A stretch of DNA of 64,000 bases from positions 68,303 through 132,302 of the forward strand of contig JAPSLP010000004.1 of NCBI GenBank assembly GCA_031180665.1. Reading direction: 5' to 3'. A program made the position numbers and the translations under genes. Each line of letters starts with the position of its first letter. Position 1 is the stretch's first letter. Below are positions 7,716 through 15,261 of this stretch, in pieces. The notes under the pieces are model-generated. The model was not told the DNA's origin. It made no database searches and worked only from the letters and a program-made list of their open reading frames with translations. The stretch comes from Cupriavidus sp. GTDB taxonomy: Bacteria > Pseudomonadota > Gammaproteobacteria > Burkholderiales > Burkholderiaceae.

Positions 7716-9434
7716 TCAGCGGCGGCCCCCCAGCAGACCGCCGACGGTGCCGAGCACACCGCCGACGATGCCGCCGACTGCGCCCGTGACCGGACCAGTG
7801 GTCGCGCCACTGCCAGTGCCACCCGGGGCGGGAGCCGGAGCGGGAGCCGGAGCGGGAGCCGGCGCCGTGCCGCCGCCCGCCGCGCCGCCAGTGACACCGG
7901 CGACCACGCCGCCGACCAGATTGGTCACCGGCGCGAGCGGACCGCTGGTGGCGCCGTTATTGCCGCCGGTGAGCCCGCCGGTCAGGCCGCCAACGAGGTT
8001 GGTGACCGGTGCCAGCGGACCGCTGGCGCTACCCCCGTTATTGCCGCCCGCCAGGCCGCCGGTCAGCCCGCTGACGAGATTGGTGACCGGTGCCAGCGGA
8101 CCGCTGGCGCTGCCGCCGTTGTTGCCGCCGGCCAAGCCGCCGGTCAGCCCGCTGACGAGATTGGTGACCGGTGCCAGCGGACCGCTGCCGCTGCCGCCGT
8201 TGTTGCCGCCAGTCAAACCGCCGGTCAGGCCGCTGACCAGGTTGGTCACCGGGGCCAGCGGACCCGTGCCGCCATTGCCGCCACCGGCCAGCCCGCCGGT
8301 GATGCCGCTGACGAGATTGCCGACCGGCGCCAGCGGACCGCTCGGGGTCGCTCCCGGCGCATGCACCGCGCCGCCCAGGGCAGCCACGGTGTTGCCCGCA
8401 CCGGTTACCACGCCGCCCACGCCGCCGACGACCGGCGTATTGGTCTGCTGCAGCTTGCCGCCGAGCTGTGCCACCGTGCCGCCGACCACGGTCAGCAGGT
8501 TGTTCACGGGCTGGCCCAGACCGGTGGTCGCGCCCAGCGATTGCGTGGTGCTGGTCAGTTGCGAGGTCAGCGGCACGATCGCGCGGCTGGCGCCGCTGGT
8601 CAGCTGCTCGACCGGACCGGTCGAGAGCACCGTGCCCAGCGTGCCGCCGAGCGTTTCGACGCCGGTGCCGACCTTGTCGACCAACGCGCCCACCGGCGAA
8701 GTCACCGCGCCGAGCGGCGACAGCGGGCCGGTGCCGAGGCCGCTGACCGCGCTGCCGACGTGGGTCACGGCGGTACCGACATTGGTGACGACGTTACCGG
8801 TGCTGGCCAGCGTGGTGCCGATGGGGTTGACGGCGTTCGGGATATTGCCCAGGCCGTCCTTCAGTCCGGTGCCCAGCGCGTCGACCGCGTTGCCGACCGA
8901 CACGAGCGCGCCGCCGACACCGTTCTGCGTCTGGTCCGGGACCACGGGGAGATTGGCGTTCTGCAGTTGTTCACCGACGCCGCCGACGACGTCGCCGACC
9001 TTGCTGACGAGGCCACCGGTCTGGTTGACGATCTCGCCGGTCGGGGTGCGTACCGGCGTGCTGCCACCGCCGCCGCCGCCATCGCCGCCACCACCACCGC
9101 CACCATCACCATCGCCGCCGCCGCCGGTGCCACCGCCGCCGTCACCGCCACCACCGCTACCGCCGCCACCAGTACCGCCGCCCCCGGTGCCACCACCGCC
9201 GCTACCGCCACCATCAGTACCACCACCACCGCTTCCACCGCTTCCACCACTTCCACCACCGGTTCCACCTCCGTTCGGGCTGCCGGTGCCGCCATTGGTG
9301 TCACCGACCGTGCCGCCTCCCTTGCTGCCCGTACCCATCGAGGTCGAGCCGCTGCCGCTCGCGCAACCGCCAAGCAGCAGCAATGCGCTGAGCAGTGCCG
9401 TGGCGGTCAAGGTTGTCTTGGTTTTTTTCATCAT
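7716..9434 (-). CDS. Glycine-rich, collagen-like-repeat lipoprotein with 27-residue repeats
   Basis: A 572-residue product with AGGGG before the ATG at 9434 (a second ATG follows directly). The signal is of lipoprotein type: basic MMKKTK, hydrophobic ALLSALLLL, then lipobox LGGC (Cys near residue 23). A poly-Gly segment with Asp, Ser and Thr follows, then a region of Gly-Val-Gly-type helical repeats. The C-terminal part carries five or six 27-residue units such as APVTNLVSGLTGGLAGG, repeated at DNA level every 75-81 bp between 7921 and about 8340. The product at 10061-11149 is a divergent paralogue: both contain TGNVVT, STGPVEQLT/STGPVAQLT and TQSLGATTGLG/TQALGATTRLG segments. A surface or periplasmic structural role is plausible but inferred. 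Confidence 0.75.
   Translation of the reverse strand: MMKKTKTTLTATALLSALLLLGGCASGSGSTSMGTGSKGGGTVGDTNGGTGSPNGGGTGGGSGGSGGSGGGGTDGGGSGGGGTGGGGTGGGGSGGGGDGGGGTGGGGDGDGGGGGGGDGGGGGGSTPVRTPTGEIVNQTGGLVSKVGDVVGGVGEQLQNANLPVVPDQTQNGVGGALVSVGNAVDALGTGLKDGLGNIPNAVNPIGTTLASTGNVVTNVGTAVTHVGSAVSGLGTGPLSPLGAVTSPVGALVDKVGTGVETLGGTLGTVLSTGPVEQLTSGASRAIVPLTSQLTSTTQSLGATTGLGQPVNNLLTVVGGTVAQLGGKLQQTNTPVVGGVGGVVTGAGNTVAALGGAVHAPGATPSGPLAPVGNLVSGITGGLAGGGNGGTGPLAPVTNLVSGLTGGLTGGNNGGSGSGPLAPVTNLVSGLTGGLAGGNNGGSASGPLAPVTNLVSGLTGGLAGGNNGGSASGPLAPVTNLVGGLTGGLTGGNNGATSGPLAPVTNLVGGVVAGVTGGAAGGGTAPAPAPAPAPAPAPGGTGSGATTGPVTGAVGGIVGGVLGTVGGLLGGRR
7921..8340 (-). repeat. Tandem in-frame repeat of 75-81 bp inside the lipoprotein gene
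   Basis: The landmark TTGGTSACC recurs at 7921, 7999, 8080, 8161 and 8242, with a degenerate copy near 8317. The spacing is 78, 81, 81, 81 and 75 bp. Every spacing is a multiple of three, so copy-number change would lengthen or shorten the protein by about 27 residues without a frameshift. Confidence 0.8.
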
Positions 9435-10060
9435 GGATCCCCTGGTCAACAAGTGTTCTCGTGTTTGACGTTCCCGAGTTGGAAGGCACTGGACGCGCTG
9501 CGCCGACGTGCTGCTGTCGTAAGCGCAAGCGGTGTGCCACTGAGGGACCCGCCGTGCACAAGGCGCATGGCCAAGCGCGGTGGTTCGCCGCAAAGCCTTG
9601 TGGCACAAGGGTTTGCGGGCCACGAGGGGGACCGCGTCAAGCGCGCGCAAGACCATGCGCGCAGCGTGTGGCGGCGTTACGCGTTACGTAACGCGCTACG
9701 GCCTGAACGGAACATCGATGGGGCGCGGCGATGGCGCGCGGTGCCGGCCAGCGCGGTGTCCGCCAGCGGCGGCGTGTGGCGATGGGCGCCGTAACACGTT
9801 ACGTAGCACGTAACGTCGCGAAGCCCGGCAAGGCATCCTTGCACCGCCTCGCTTCGATGCCGGGGCTTCGCCTGCAAAGGCCCGCCGTACAAGGCTTGGC
9901 GGGTGATGTGCCGGGCCGCGCAGCCGGCACGGTTGGCGTCGTTTCGTTTCATGGCACGCGCTTTGCGGACCAAGGCGTCGAGTCCTCGCTGCACGGGGAC
10001 CGCCGGCGCCACGGGACAGCTCAAGGTTCCGCGCCGGTCCGATCGACAAGGAGAAACACA
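9435..10060. promoter_or_regulatory. Divergent control region with repeated ACGTTACGTAACG-like palindromes
   Basis: This 626-base region separates the starts of two paralogous lipoprotein genes. It contains the perfect palindrome GCGTTACGTAACGC (9681-9694) and, about 115 bases on, a perfect inverted repeat CGTTACGT-AGC-ACGTAACG (9797-9815), preceded by another GTAAC. A further stem pairs 9819-9830 with 9858-9870 (one base bulged). The recurring GTTACGT half-site suggests operators for one DNA-binding protein acting on both promoters. This is inference; the regulator is not identified. Confidence 0.5.
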
Positions 10061-11149
10061 ATGAAGCGGACGAATTCGACGCGACGCGCGCCGGCGATGA
10101 TGGCACTGGCATGCGCATGCGTACTGGGGATGATGGCGGGCTGCTCGTCGAGCGGTTCGGGTAGTGGCACGCGGCCGCCTGCGACGACGCCGCCCCCGGG
10201 CGGCGGCGGTGACGACGGTGGCGGTACGCCGCCGCCGACCACGTCGAAGCCGACCACGCCGACGGGCCAGGTGGCCGAAGGCGCCGGCAATACGGTGACG
10301 GCCACCGGCAATGCGATCACGGAAATCGGCAAGCAGATCCAGGGGGCCAATCTGCCGATCGTCACCGATGCGACCGGCAATGCGACCGGCCAGGTGGTCA
10401 TCGATGCCGGCAACACGGTGGCCGCGCTCGGTGCGGGCGTGCGCGATGGCCTGGGCAAGATGGGCGCGGTGGACAACCCGGTGGGCGTGACCGTCGCCAG
10501 CACCGGCAATGTCGTCACGCAGGCCGGCCATACGTTGTCGAGTACGGGCGATCTGGTGAACTCGCTGGGCCAGGACCAGTTGAAGGTGCTCTCGCCCGTG
10601 ACCACGCCGGTGGGCGCGGTGGTCAATCATGTGGCCGGCGGCGTGCAGCGGCTGGGGGAGAACCTCGGCGACAAGCTCTCGACCGGTCCGGTCGCGCAGC
10701 TGACCGGCCAGGCCAGCAAGGTGATCGTGCCCTTGACCAGCAAGCTGACCGACACCACGCAGGCACTGGGTGCCACCACGCGCCTCGGTGCCCCGGTCGA
10801 CAACCTGTTGACCAAGGTCGGCGGCGTGGTTGCGCATACCGGCACGCATCTGAGCGCCACCAAGGCGCCGGTGGTCGGCCCGGTGGGCGGCGTCGTGACG
10901 GAGGTCGGCAGGACGGTCGCCGCGGCTGGCGGCCTGGTCCACGGCGAAGGAAATGCGGCAGGCGGCAGCGGCAATCCGCTCGGTGGCCTGCTTGGCGGTC
11001 TGCCTCTCACCCAAACGGGGGGTCAGGCGGGCGGCAATTCTGACAAGGGTGCCGGCAGCGGCAAGACCGGCGGTGTATTGGCACCGGTCGGCGGGCTATT
11101 GGCACCTGTGACCGGCCTGGTCGGCACGCTTGGAGCGCTTGGGCGCTAA
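10061..11149 (+). CDS. Glycine-rich lipoprotein, paralogue of the one at 7716-9434
   Basis: A 362-residue product with AAGGAG 8 bases before the ATG. The lipoprotein signal is MKRTNSTRRAPAMMALACAC followed by a lipobox MAGC (Cys near residue 28), then a Ser/Gly/Pro linker. From about residue 70 it aligns by eye with the divergent neighbour: GQVAEGAGNTVTATGNAI, ASTGNVVTQAGHTLSSTGDLVNSLG, VGAVVNHVAGGVQRLGENLG, STGPVAQLTGQASKVIVPLT and TQALGATTRLGAPVDNLL. It lacks the long 27-residue repeat array and has a short Gly-rich end instead. The head-to-head arrangement with a shared palindromic control region suggests duplication and joint regulation. No enzymatic domain is seen. Confidence 0.75.
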   Translation: MKRTNSTRRAPAMMALACACVLGMMAGCSSSGSGSGTRPPATTPPPGGGGDDGGGTPPPTTSKPTTPTGQVAEGAGNTVTATGNAITEIGKQIQGANLPIVTDATGNATGQVVIDAGNTVAALGAGVRDGLGKMGAVDNPVGVTVASTGNVVTQAGHTLSSTGDLVNSLGQDQLKVLSPVTTPVGAVVNHVAGGVQRLGENLGDKLSTGPVAQLTGQASKVIVPLTSKLTDTTQALGATTRLGAPVDNLLTKVGGVVAHTGTHLSATKAPVVGPVGGVVTEVGRTVAAAGGLVHGEGNAAGGSGNPLGGLLGGLPLTQTGGQAGGNSDKGAGSGKTGGVLAPVGGLLAPVTGLVGTLGALGR

Positions 11150-11205
11150 GGCGTAGTCGACTGCTGCCATGGCACCAGTCCGGGGGCCATGCCAGGCAGC
11201 TTGAC

Positions 11206-11248
11206 GGTGCGCAGCCGGACGATCCCCGCGGCTGCGCATCCTTTTTTA
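11206..11248 (+). terminator. Rho-independent terminator after the plus-strand lipoprotein gene
   Basis: An 11-bp stem (11206-11216 with 11230-11240, one G-T pair) is followed by CTTTTTTATT. It isolates the lipoprotein gene from the tad locus downstream. Confidence 0.85.
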
Positions 11249-11508
11249 TTCAGGGGAACGGTTAAACCATCCGCCATCCGTAGTAGTCCTAATGACCGAA
11301 TCGATAGCGCGGGCACTGTCAATCGGGAGATTTAAAACTTTTGTCAAGACTGCAAACGGATGTAGCTGAAATTAAAAAATTCCTTTATAAAAACAACACG
11401 GATACTGCTGCACGAGATCAGCCAAGCCATTAAGAGCGGGCGATCGCGCGGATCGACGCGGTATCCGAAGTGTTGGGATAACTAGCAATACAAGAAGGAG
11501 CGGTCATC
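11249..11508 (+). promoter_or_regulatory. AT-rich leader and probable promoter region of the tad locus
   Basis: The 260 bases before flp include the most AT-rich stretch of the left half (about 11331-11396, with TTTAAAACTTTTGTCA, AAATTAAAAAATTCC and TTTATAAAAAC). No well-spaced sigma-70 pair and no GG-N10-GC sigma-54 site was found. A 7-bp inverted repeat (CGGATAC at 11399-11405 with GTATCCG at 11461-11467) could fold the untranslated leader. Promoter assignment rests on position and composition. Confidence 0.4.
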
Positions 11509-11694
11509 ATGAAACAGGAGTTCTTGCGTTTCATTAGGGACGAACGGGGAGCGACGGCCATCGAATATGGTCTGATCGCTGGTCTTATCGCGTTGGCGGT
11601 TGCCACCGGGGCAAAGTCCCTCGGCACCAATCTTGGCAGTGCCTTTACGAGCTTGGCGACCTGGATCACGAACAACGTCAAGGCGCCAACCTGA
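11509..11694 (+). CDS. flp: Flp-family type IVb pilin
   Basis: A 61-residue prepilin with AAGGAG before the ATG. The leader is short and basic (MKQEFLRFIRDERG), then cleavage occurs after Gly in RG-ATAIEYGLIAGLIALAVA. Glu at +5 and Tyr at +6 of the mature chain are the Flp hallmark. One hydrophobic helix follows, then a short polar tail. It is the first gene of the tad locus, and the prepilin peptidase starts 18 bases after its stop. Only one pilin gene is present. In Flp systems the major pilin is usually the most highly expressed product of the locus. Confidence 0.95.
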   Translation: MKQEFLRFIRDERGATAIEYGLIAGLIALAVATGAKSLGTNLGSAFTSLATWITNNVKAPT

Positions 11695-11712
11695 CGAAGC
11701 AGCGCATTCCCC

Positions 11713-12225
11713 ATGGCGCTCATCGTCACGCTGCTCTGCGTGACGACCCTTTGGACTGACTTTCACTACCGCAAAGTACCGAACCTCGCATTGGCGTGCG
11801 CGCTGATTGCGGCCGGTCTCGTGCTGTCTCTCGGCTATGGCTCGTCCTTGCCGCTGGGAACGCGCGCGCTCGGATTCGCGATCGGGTTTGCAGTCATGCT
11901 GCCGGCTTACCTGCTCGGCCGCATGGGTGCCGGCGACGTGAAGTTCTTCGCGGTAGTGGGTCTGTTCATCGGGCCGTCTGGTTTGCTGCCGGTATGGCTG
12001 GTCGGCACGTTGCTGGCGTTCGTCCATGCCTGCGCCGTTCTCGCGCTCCGTCATTCGATCGTCGTCGGGTGGTTTGCGATTGCCGTCGATCAGTGGCAGC
12101 GCCGTTTCGGCATATTCCATGTGCCGCGCCCAGAGACAGTGGATCGGACCCGTGGCATTCCCTATGCCGCGTACCTTGCCGTCGGGGTGCTGCTATGGCT
12201 ATCGGTCGAACAAGGCAGTTCCTGA
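11713..12225 (+). CDS. tadV: A24-family prepilin peptidase TadV/CpaA
   Basis: A 170-residue polytopic membrane protein of the short type that lacks the N-methylation domain. Catalytic aspartates are seen in the first loop (TDFHYRKVPN) and in the GAGDVK motif (RMGAGDVKFFAVVG), the two conserved sites of aspartyl prepilin peptidases. Several hydrophobic segments cover most of the chain. It cleaves Flp and the TadE/TadG-type pseudopilins. The first in-frame ATG (11713) is 18 bases after the flp stop and has no strong ribosome-binding site, so translation may be coupled to flp. Confidence 0.92.
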   Translation: MALIVTLLCVTTLWTDFHYRKVPNLALACALIAAGLVLSLGYGSSLPLGTRALGFAIGFAVMLPAYLLGRMGAGDVKFFAVVGLFIGPSGLLPVWLVGTLLAFVHACAVLALRHSIVVGWFAIAVDQWQRRFGIFHVPRPETVDRTRGIPYAAYLAVGVLLWLSVEQGSS

Positions 12226-12302
12226 AGGGCGACATGCGCCACCGGTTGGCGCCAACATAAGACGAGCCGGATCGAAGCATGAAACTGGGGAGAAGGGGGT
12301 CA

Positions 12303-12752
12303 ATGCCATCGCGATCCCGCGCGCGGGGCATCGCCGCGCTCGAATTCGCCGTGGTCTTGCCGGTGCTGTTCGCACTGGTGCTGGGCATTGTCTATTACGG
12401 CATGATCCTGGTCCTCGAGCAGGTGTTGACGCTGGCCGCGGCCGAAGGCGCGCGTGCGGCGTTGCGCTATCCCGGCGGCGCGGTCGACGGCAGTATTGCG
12501 GCCTCCATGGATTTGCGCGTGGCCGCGGCGGCCGACACGGCGCTGGCCGTGCTACCCAACAGCATCAAGGCGAATCTCTCTTCTGCCGACAAAACCGCCT
12601 CTGCCGCTCCCTGCAGCGCACCGGCCGATGCGATCTGCGTCAGCGTGACGCTGCGCCTGCCCGCCGCCAACCTGCTGCCGCGCGTGCCATTCGTGCCGCT
12701 CCCCGACATGCTGGTCGGCAGTGCGGTCGCCCAATTGGCGCCCGATATCTGA
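12303..12752 (+). CDS. tadE: TadE-like minor pseudopilin
   Basis: A 149-residue product from the ATG at 12303, selected because AGAAGGGGG precedes it; an in-frame ATG at 12279 would add eight residues but has a poorer site. The N-terminus RARGIAALEFAVVLPVLFALVLGIVYYG is the TadE motif: Gly then hydrophobic residues with Glu at +5, cleavable by TadV, followed by one transmembrane helix. Two Cys near the end (APCSAPADAIC) could form a disulphide in the periplasmic part. It probably primes or caps the Flp fibre with TadG. No separate TadF is seen. Confidence 0.88.
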   Translation: MPSRSRARGIAALEFAVVLPVLFALVLGIVYYGMILVLEQVLTLAAAEGARAALRYPGGAVDGSIAASMDLRVAAAADTALAVLPNSIKANLSSADKTASAAPCSAPADAICVSVTLRLPAANLLPRVPFVPLPDMLVGSAVAQLAPDI

Positions 12753-12828
12753 ACTCCAACATGTCACCGCTCCGATTCCATCCCAGCTACGCAGTGCGCG
12801 TATTCGACGCCATGCACGGACATCACCC

Positions 12829-13773
12829 ATGACCAGCAAACACATCCGAATCGTCGCCACCGTGCTGCTGGCCTTGGCAGTACTGCTCGCGCTGCTCGCC
12901 TGGCAGGTCGGGCGGCAACCCGCCAAGCCGGCCGCGCATCCGGCTTCTTCGCCCGCCGCCTTGCATCCGGTAGTGATCACCACCCGCGCCGTGGAAGCCG
13001 GCAAGCCCTTGAGCGCCGATGCGTTGAAGGTGCAGATGCTGCCGATCGATCCGGCAGGCGGCTACCAGTCGGTGGACGCTGTGGCCGGCCAGATTCCGCT
13101 GGTGGCGCTCGGCGCCAATGTGCCGGTGCTCGAGGGCCAGCTCGCCGGCGGGCTGGCCTCGCAGGTGCCCGAAGGGGAGCGCGCGGTCGCCATTGCCGTC
13201 GATGAAGTCATCGGCGTCGGCCATCGCGTGCGGCCCGGCGATCTTGTCGATGTGTTCCTCGTGCTGCGGCGCGACAGTCAGGAAATCGACGGCAGCCAGG
13301 CGCGCCTGCTGCTCTCCAGGCTGCGCGTGCTGGCGTATGGCGCCAACGCGGTCAACGACGCGCGCGAAGGCGCACCGGAGCAGATGATGAACCGGCGCGA
13401 GGGCCCCAAGACCGCGGTGCTGACGGTGCCGCTGGCGCAGATCAGCAAGCTGACGATGGCGCAGCAGGCGGGCCGTCTGGTGCTGGCGCTGCGCAATCCG
13501 CACGATGACGGCATGCCGAGCGAGGCGCTGTTCGCGGAGCCGGCGCCTGCGCTTGCCACGCGCGCAGGCGGTCTGGCGAGCGCCGACGCGCTCGAGCCGG
13601 CCGACCGCGCCGCAGCCGGTGTCGCGCTGGCCGGTCTGGCTGGCGGTGCGGCCAGGCCGCGCGTGCCGCTTGCCCGTCCGGAGCCGCCGCAGGTCGCACA
13701 GGCCAGGCCCGCTGCCGTGCCGTCGCCCGCCGGCGTCGAAGTGATCCGCGCCGGCAAGCGCGCCATCGAATAG
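12829..13773 (+). CDS. cpaB: Flp pilus assembly protein CpaB/RcpC
   Basis: A 314-residue protein: an N-terminal membrane helix (IVATVLLALAVLLALLAW), then an SAF domain (about residues 42-105: VVITTRAVEAGKPLSADALKVQML ... GQIPLVALGANVPVLEGQLAGG), then an RcpC-type region (AVAIAVDEVIGVGHRVRPGDLVDVFLVLRR) and a Pro/Ala-rich tail. It acts in the periplasm next to the secretin. The ATG at 12829 lies just past a weak purine stretch. Spacing to the secretin gene is 10 bases. Confidence 0.92.
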   Translation: MTSKHIRIVATVLLALAVLLALLAWQVGRQPAKPAAHPASSPAALHPVVITTRAVEAGKPLSADALKVQMLPIDPAGGYQSVDAVAGQIPLVALGANVPVLEGQLAGGLASQVPEGERAVAIAVDEVIGVGHRVRPGDLVDVFLVLRRDSQEIDGSQARLLLSRLRVLAYGANAVNDAREGAPEQMMNRREGPKTAVLTVPLAQISKLTMAQQAGRLVLALRNPHDDGMPSEALFAEPAPALATRAGGLASADALEPADRAAAGVALAGLAGGAARPRVPLARPEPPQVAQARPAAVPSPAGVEVIRAGKRAIE

Positions 13774-13783
13774 GGACACGACG

Positions 13784-15253
13784 ATGCATTGCCTGCTGCC
13801 GACGACGCGCCGAGCCCGCTTCCAGGTCATCCCCGATCTCTCATTGCACATGAAGTCATTCCACCGGCTGTACCGGCCGCGCACGCTGACTGCGCTGCTG
13901 CTGACGATGAGCCTGCTCGGCACCGCGCCGCTGGGCGCGCAGCCTGCGCCATCGCGCGAGCAGGCCGAGCCGGCGGCACAACCGCCATCGCAACACGTCA
14001 CGCTCGCGGTCGGCGCCCAGCGTGAGATCCGTATCGGCCGGCAGCTCGAACGCATCGCCATCGGCAATCCCGACGTTGCCGACGCGCTGCTGCTCAAGTC
14101 GCGCGGCGCCAGCACCGCCGTGCTGCTGGTCGCGCGCAAGCCCGGCAATACCGATCTGATGGTGTGGCCGTCCGGCCAGGCGCCGATCCGGTACACGGTC
14201 CAGGTCGGTGCGATGGCCTCCGATGGGCAGGGTGCGCAGGTCGACGTCACGGGTCAGGGTGCCATCATCCGCGGCCAGTCTTCCGATGCCGCGGCCGCCG
14301 CGGGCGCGCAGCAGGCGGCGCGCGCTGCGGTGGGCAACGGTCCGGTGATCGACCGTTCGACCGTGCCGGTCACCGGCACCGTGCAGGTCGACGTGCGCGT
14401 GGTCGAGATCAGCAAGAACGTGCTCAAGCAGGCCGGCTTCAATTTCTATCGCAACCGTTCGGGCTTCGCGTTCGGCAGCTTCTCGCCGTCGACGCTGACC
14501 AAGGCAAACTTCACGCCCCGGCCCGACGGCAGCAGCACCGGCGGCGGCCTCGTGACCGAGGCGACCGCGCCGATCAGCAGTGCCTTCAACCTGGTCGCGG
14601 CGTCGATGAGCCATGGCATCTTCGCCAACCTGAGCCTGCTCGAGGGCAACGGCATGGCCCGCATCCTCGCCGAGCCGAGCCTGGTGGCGCTGTCCGGGCA
14701 GAGCGCCAGCTTCCTTGCCGGCGGCGAGATTCCGATTCCGGTGGCGCAGGCGCTGGGCACTACCACGATCCACTACAAGCAGTTCGGTATCGGGCTGACC
14801 GTCACCCCGACGGTGCTGTCGCCGGACCGCATCGCGCTGAAGGTGGCGCCCGAGGCGAGCGATCTCGATCCCTCGCGCGGCATCGTGATGAACGGCGCGA
14901 CCATCCCCGCCATCGTCACCCGCCGCGCCGATACCACGGTCGAGCTGGGCGATGGCGAGAGCTTCGTGATCGGCGGCCTGGTCAGCCGCAATACGGTCAG
15001 CAATATCGACAAGGTGCCGGTGCTCGGCGATCTGCCGCTGATCGGCGCCTTCTTCAAGAACCTGAACTTCCACCAGGAAGACCGGGAACTGGTGATCATC
15101 GTCACGCCGCACCTGGTGCGTCCGCTGGCCAAGGGCTCGAGCGCGGCGGCCAGGGTGGGGGCCGATGGCCGCACCTCCGCCAATCCGCCGGTCTGGGGCA
15201 AGTTCCTGGGCGGCGAACTGGGCGATCCGGCATTGCCGGGCTTTTCGAGGTAG
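13784..15253 (+). CDS. cpaC: Flp pilus secretin CpaC/RcpA
   Basis: A 489-residue outer-membrane channel. The N-domain (TLAVGAQREIRIGRQLERI, NPDVADALLL) is the BON-like CpaC module. A linker follows, then the secretin core from about residue 200 (VQVDVRVVEISKNVLKQAGF; RILAEPSLVALSGQSASFLAGG; VPVLGDLPLIGAFFK). The start is uncertain: the ATG at 13784 has AGGGA 8 bases before it, but the signal peptide begins properly at the Met at 13850 (MKSFHRLYRPRTLTALLLTM), so the shorter form (467 residues) is possible. Gene order cpaB-cpaC-cpaE-cpaF is the standard tad order. Confidence 0.92.
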   Translation: MHCLLPTTRRARFQVIPDLSLHMKSFHRLYRPRTLTALLLTMSLLGTAPLGAQPAPSREQAEPAAQPPSQHVTLAVGAQREIRIGRQLERIAIGNPDVADALLLKSRGASTAVLLVARKPGNTDLMVWPSGQAPIRYTVQVGAMASDGQGAQVDVTGQGAIIRGQSSDAAAAAGAQQAARAAVGNGPVIDRSTVPVTGTVQVDVRVVEISKNVLKQAGFNFYRNRSGFAFGSFSPSTLTKANFTPRPDGSSTGGGLVTEATAPISSAFNLVAASMSHGIFANLSLLEGNGMARILAEPSLVALSGQSASFLAGGEIPIPVAQALGTTTIHYKQFGIGLTVTPTVLSPDRIALKVAPEASDLDPSRGIVMNGATIPAIVTRRADTTVELGDGESFVIGGLVSRNTVSNIDKVPVLGDLPLIGAFFKNLNFHQEDRELVIIVTPHLVRPLAKGSSAAARVGADGRTSANPPVWGKFLGGELGDPALPGFSR

Positions 15254-15261
15254 AGGAAGGC

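Noticed and set aside
7356-9794. Long plus-strand frames opposite the Gly-rich lipoprotein, including a Pro-rich one
   Set aside because: The minus-strand frame has a ribosome-binding site, lipobox and a paralogue with the same architecture. The Pro-rich reading is the complement of the Gly codons.
11249-11508. Sigma-54 promoter before flp, suggested by the sigma-54 activator downstream
   Set aside because: GGGCAC at 11311 is the only near-match to a -24 element, and the GC expected about ten bases on is absent.
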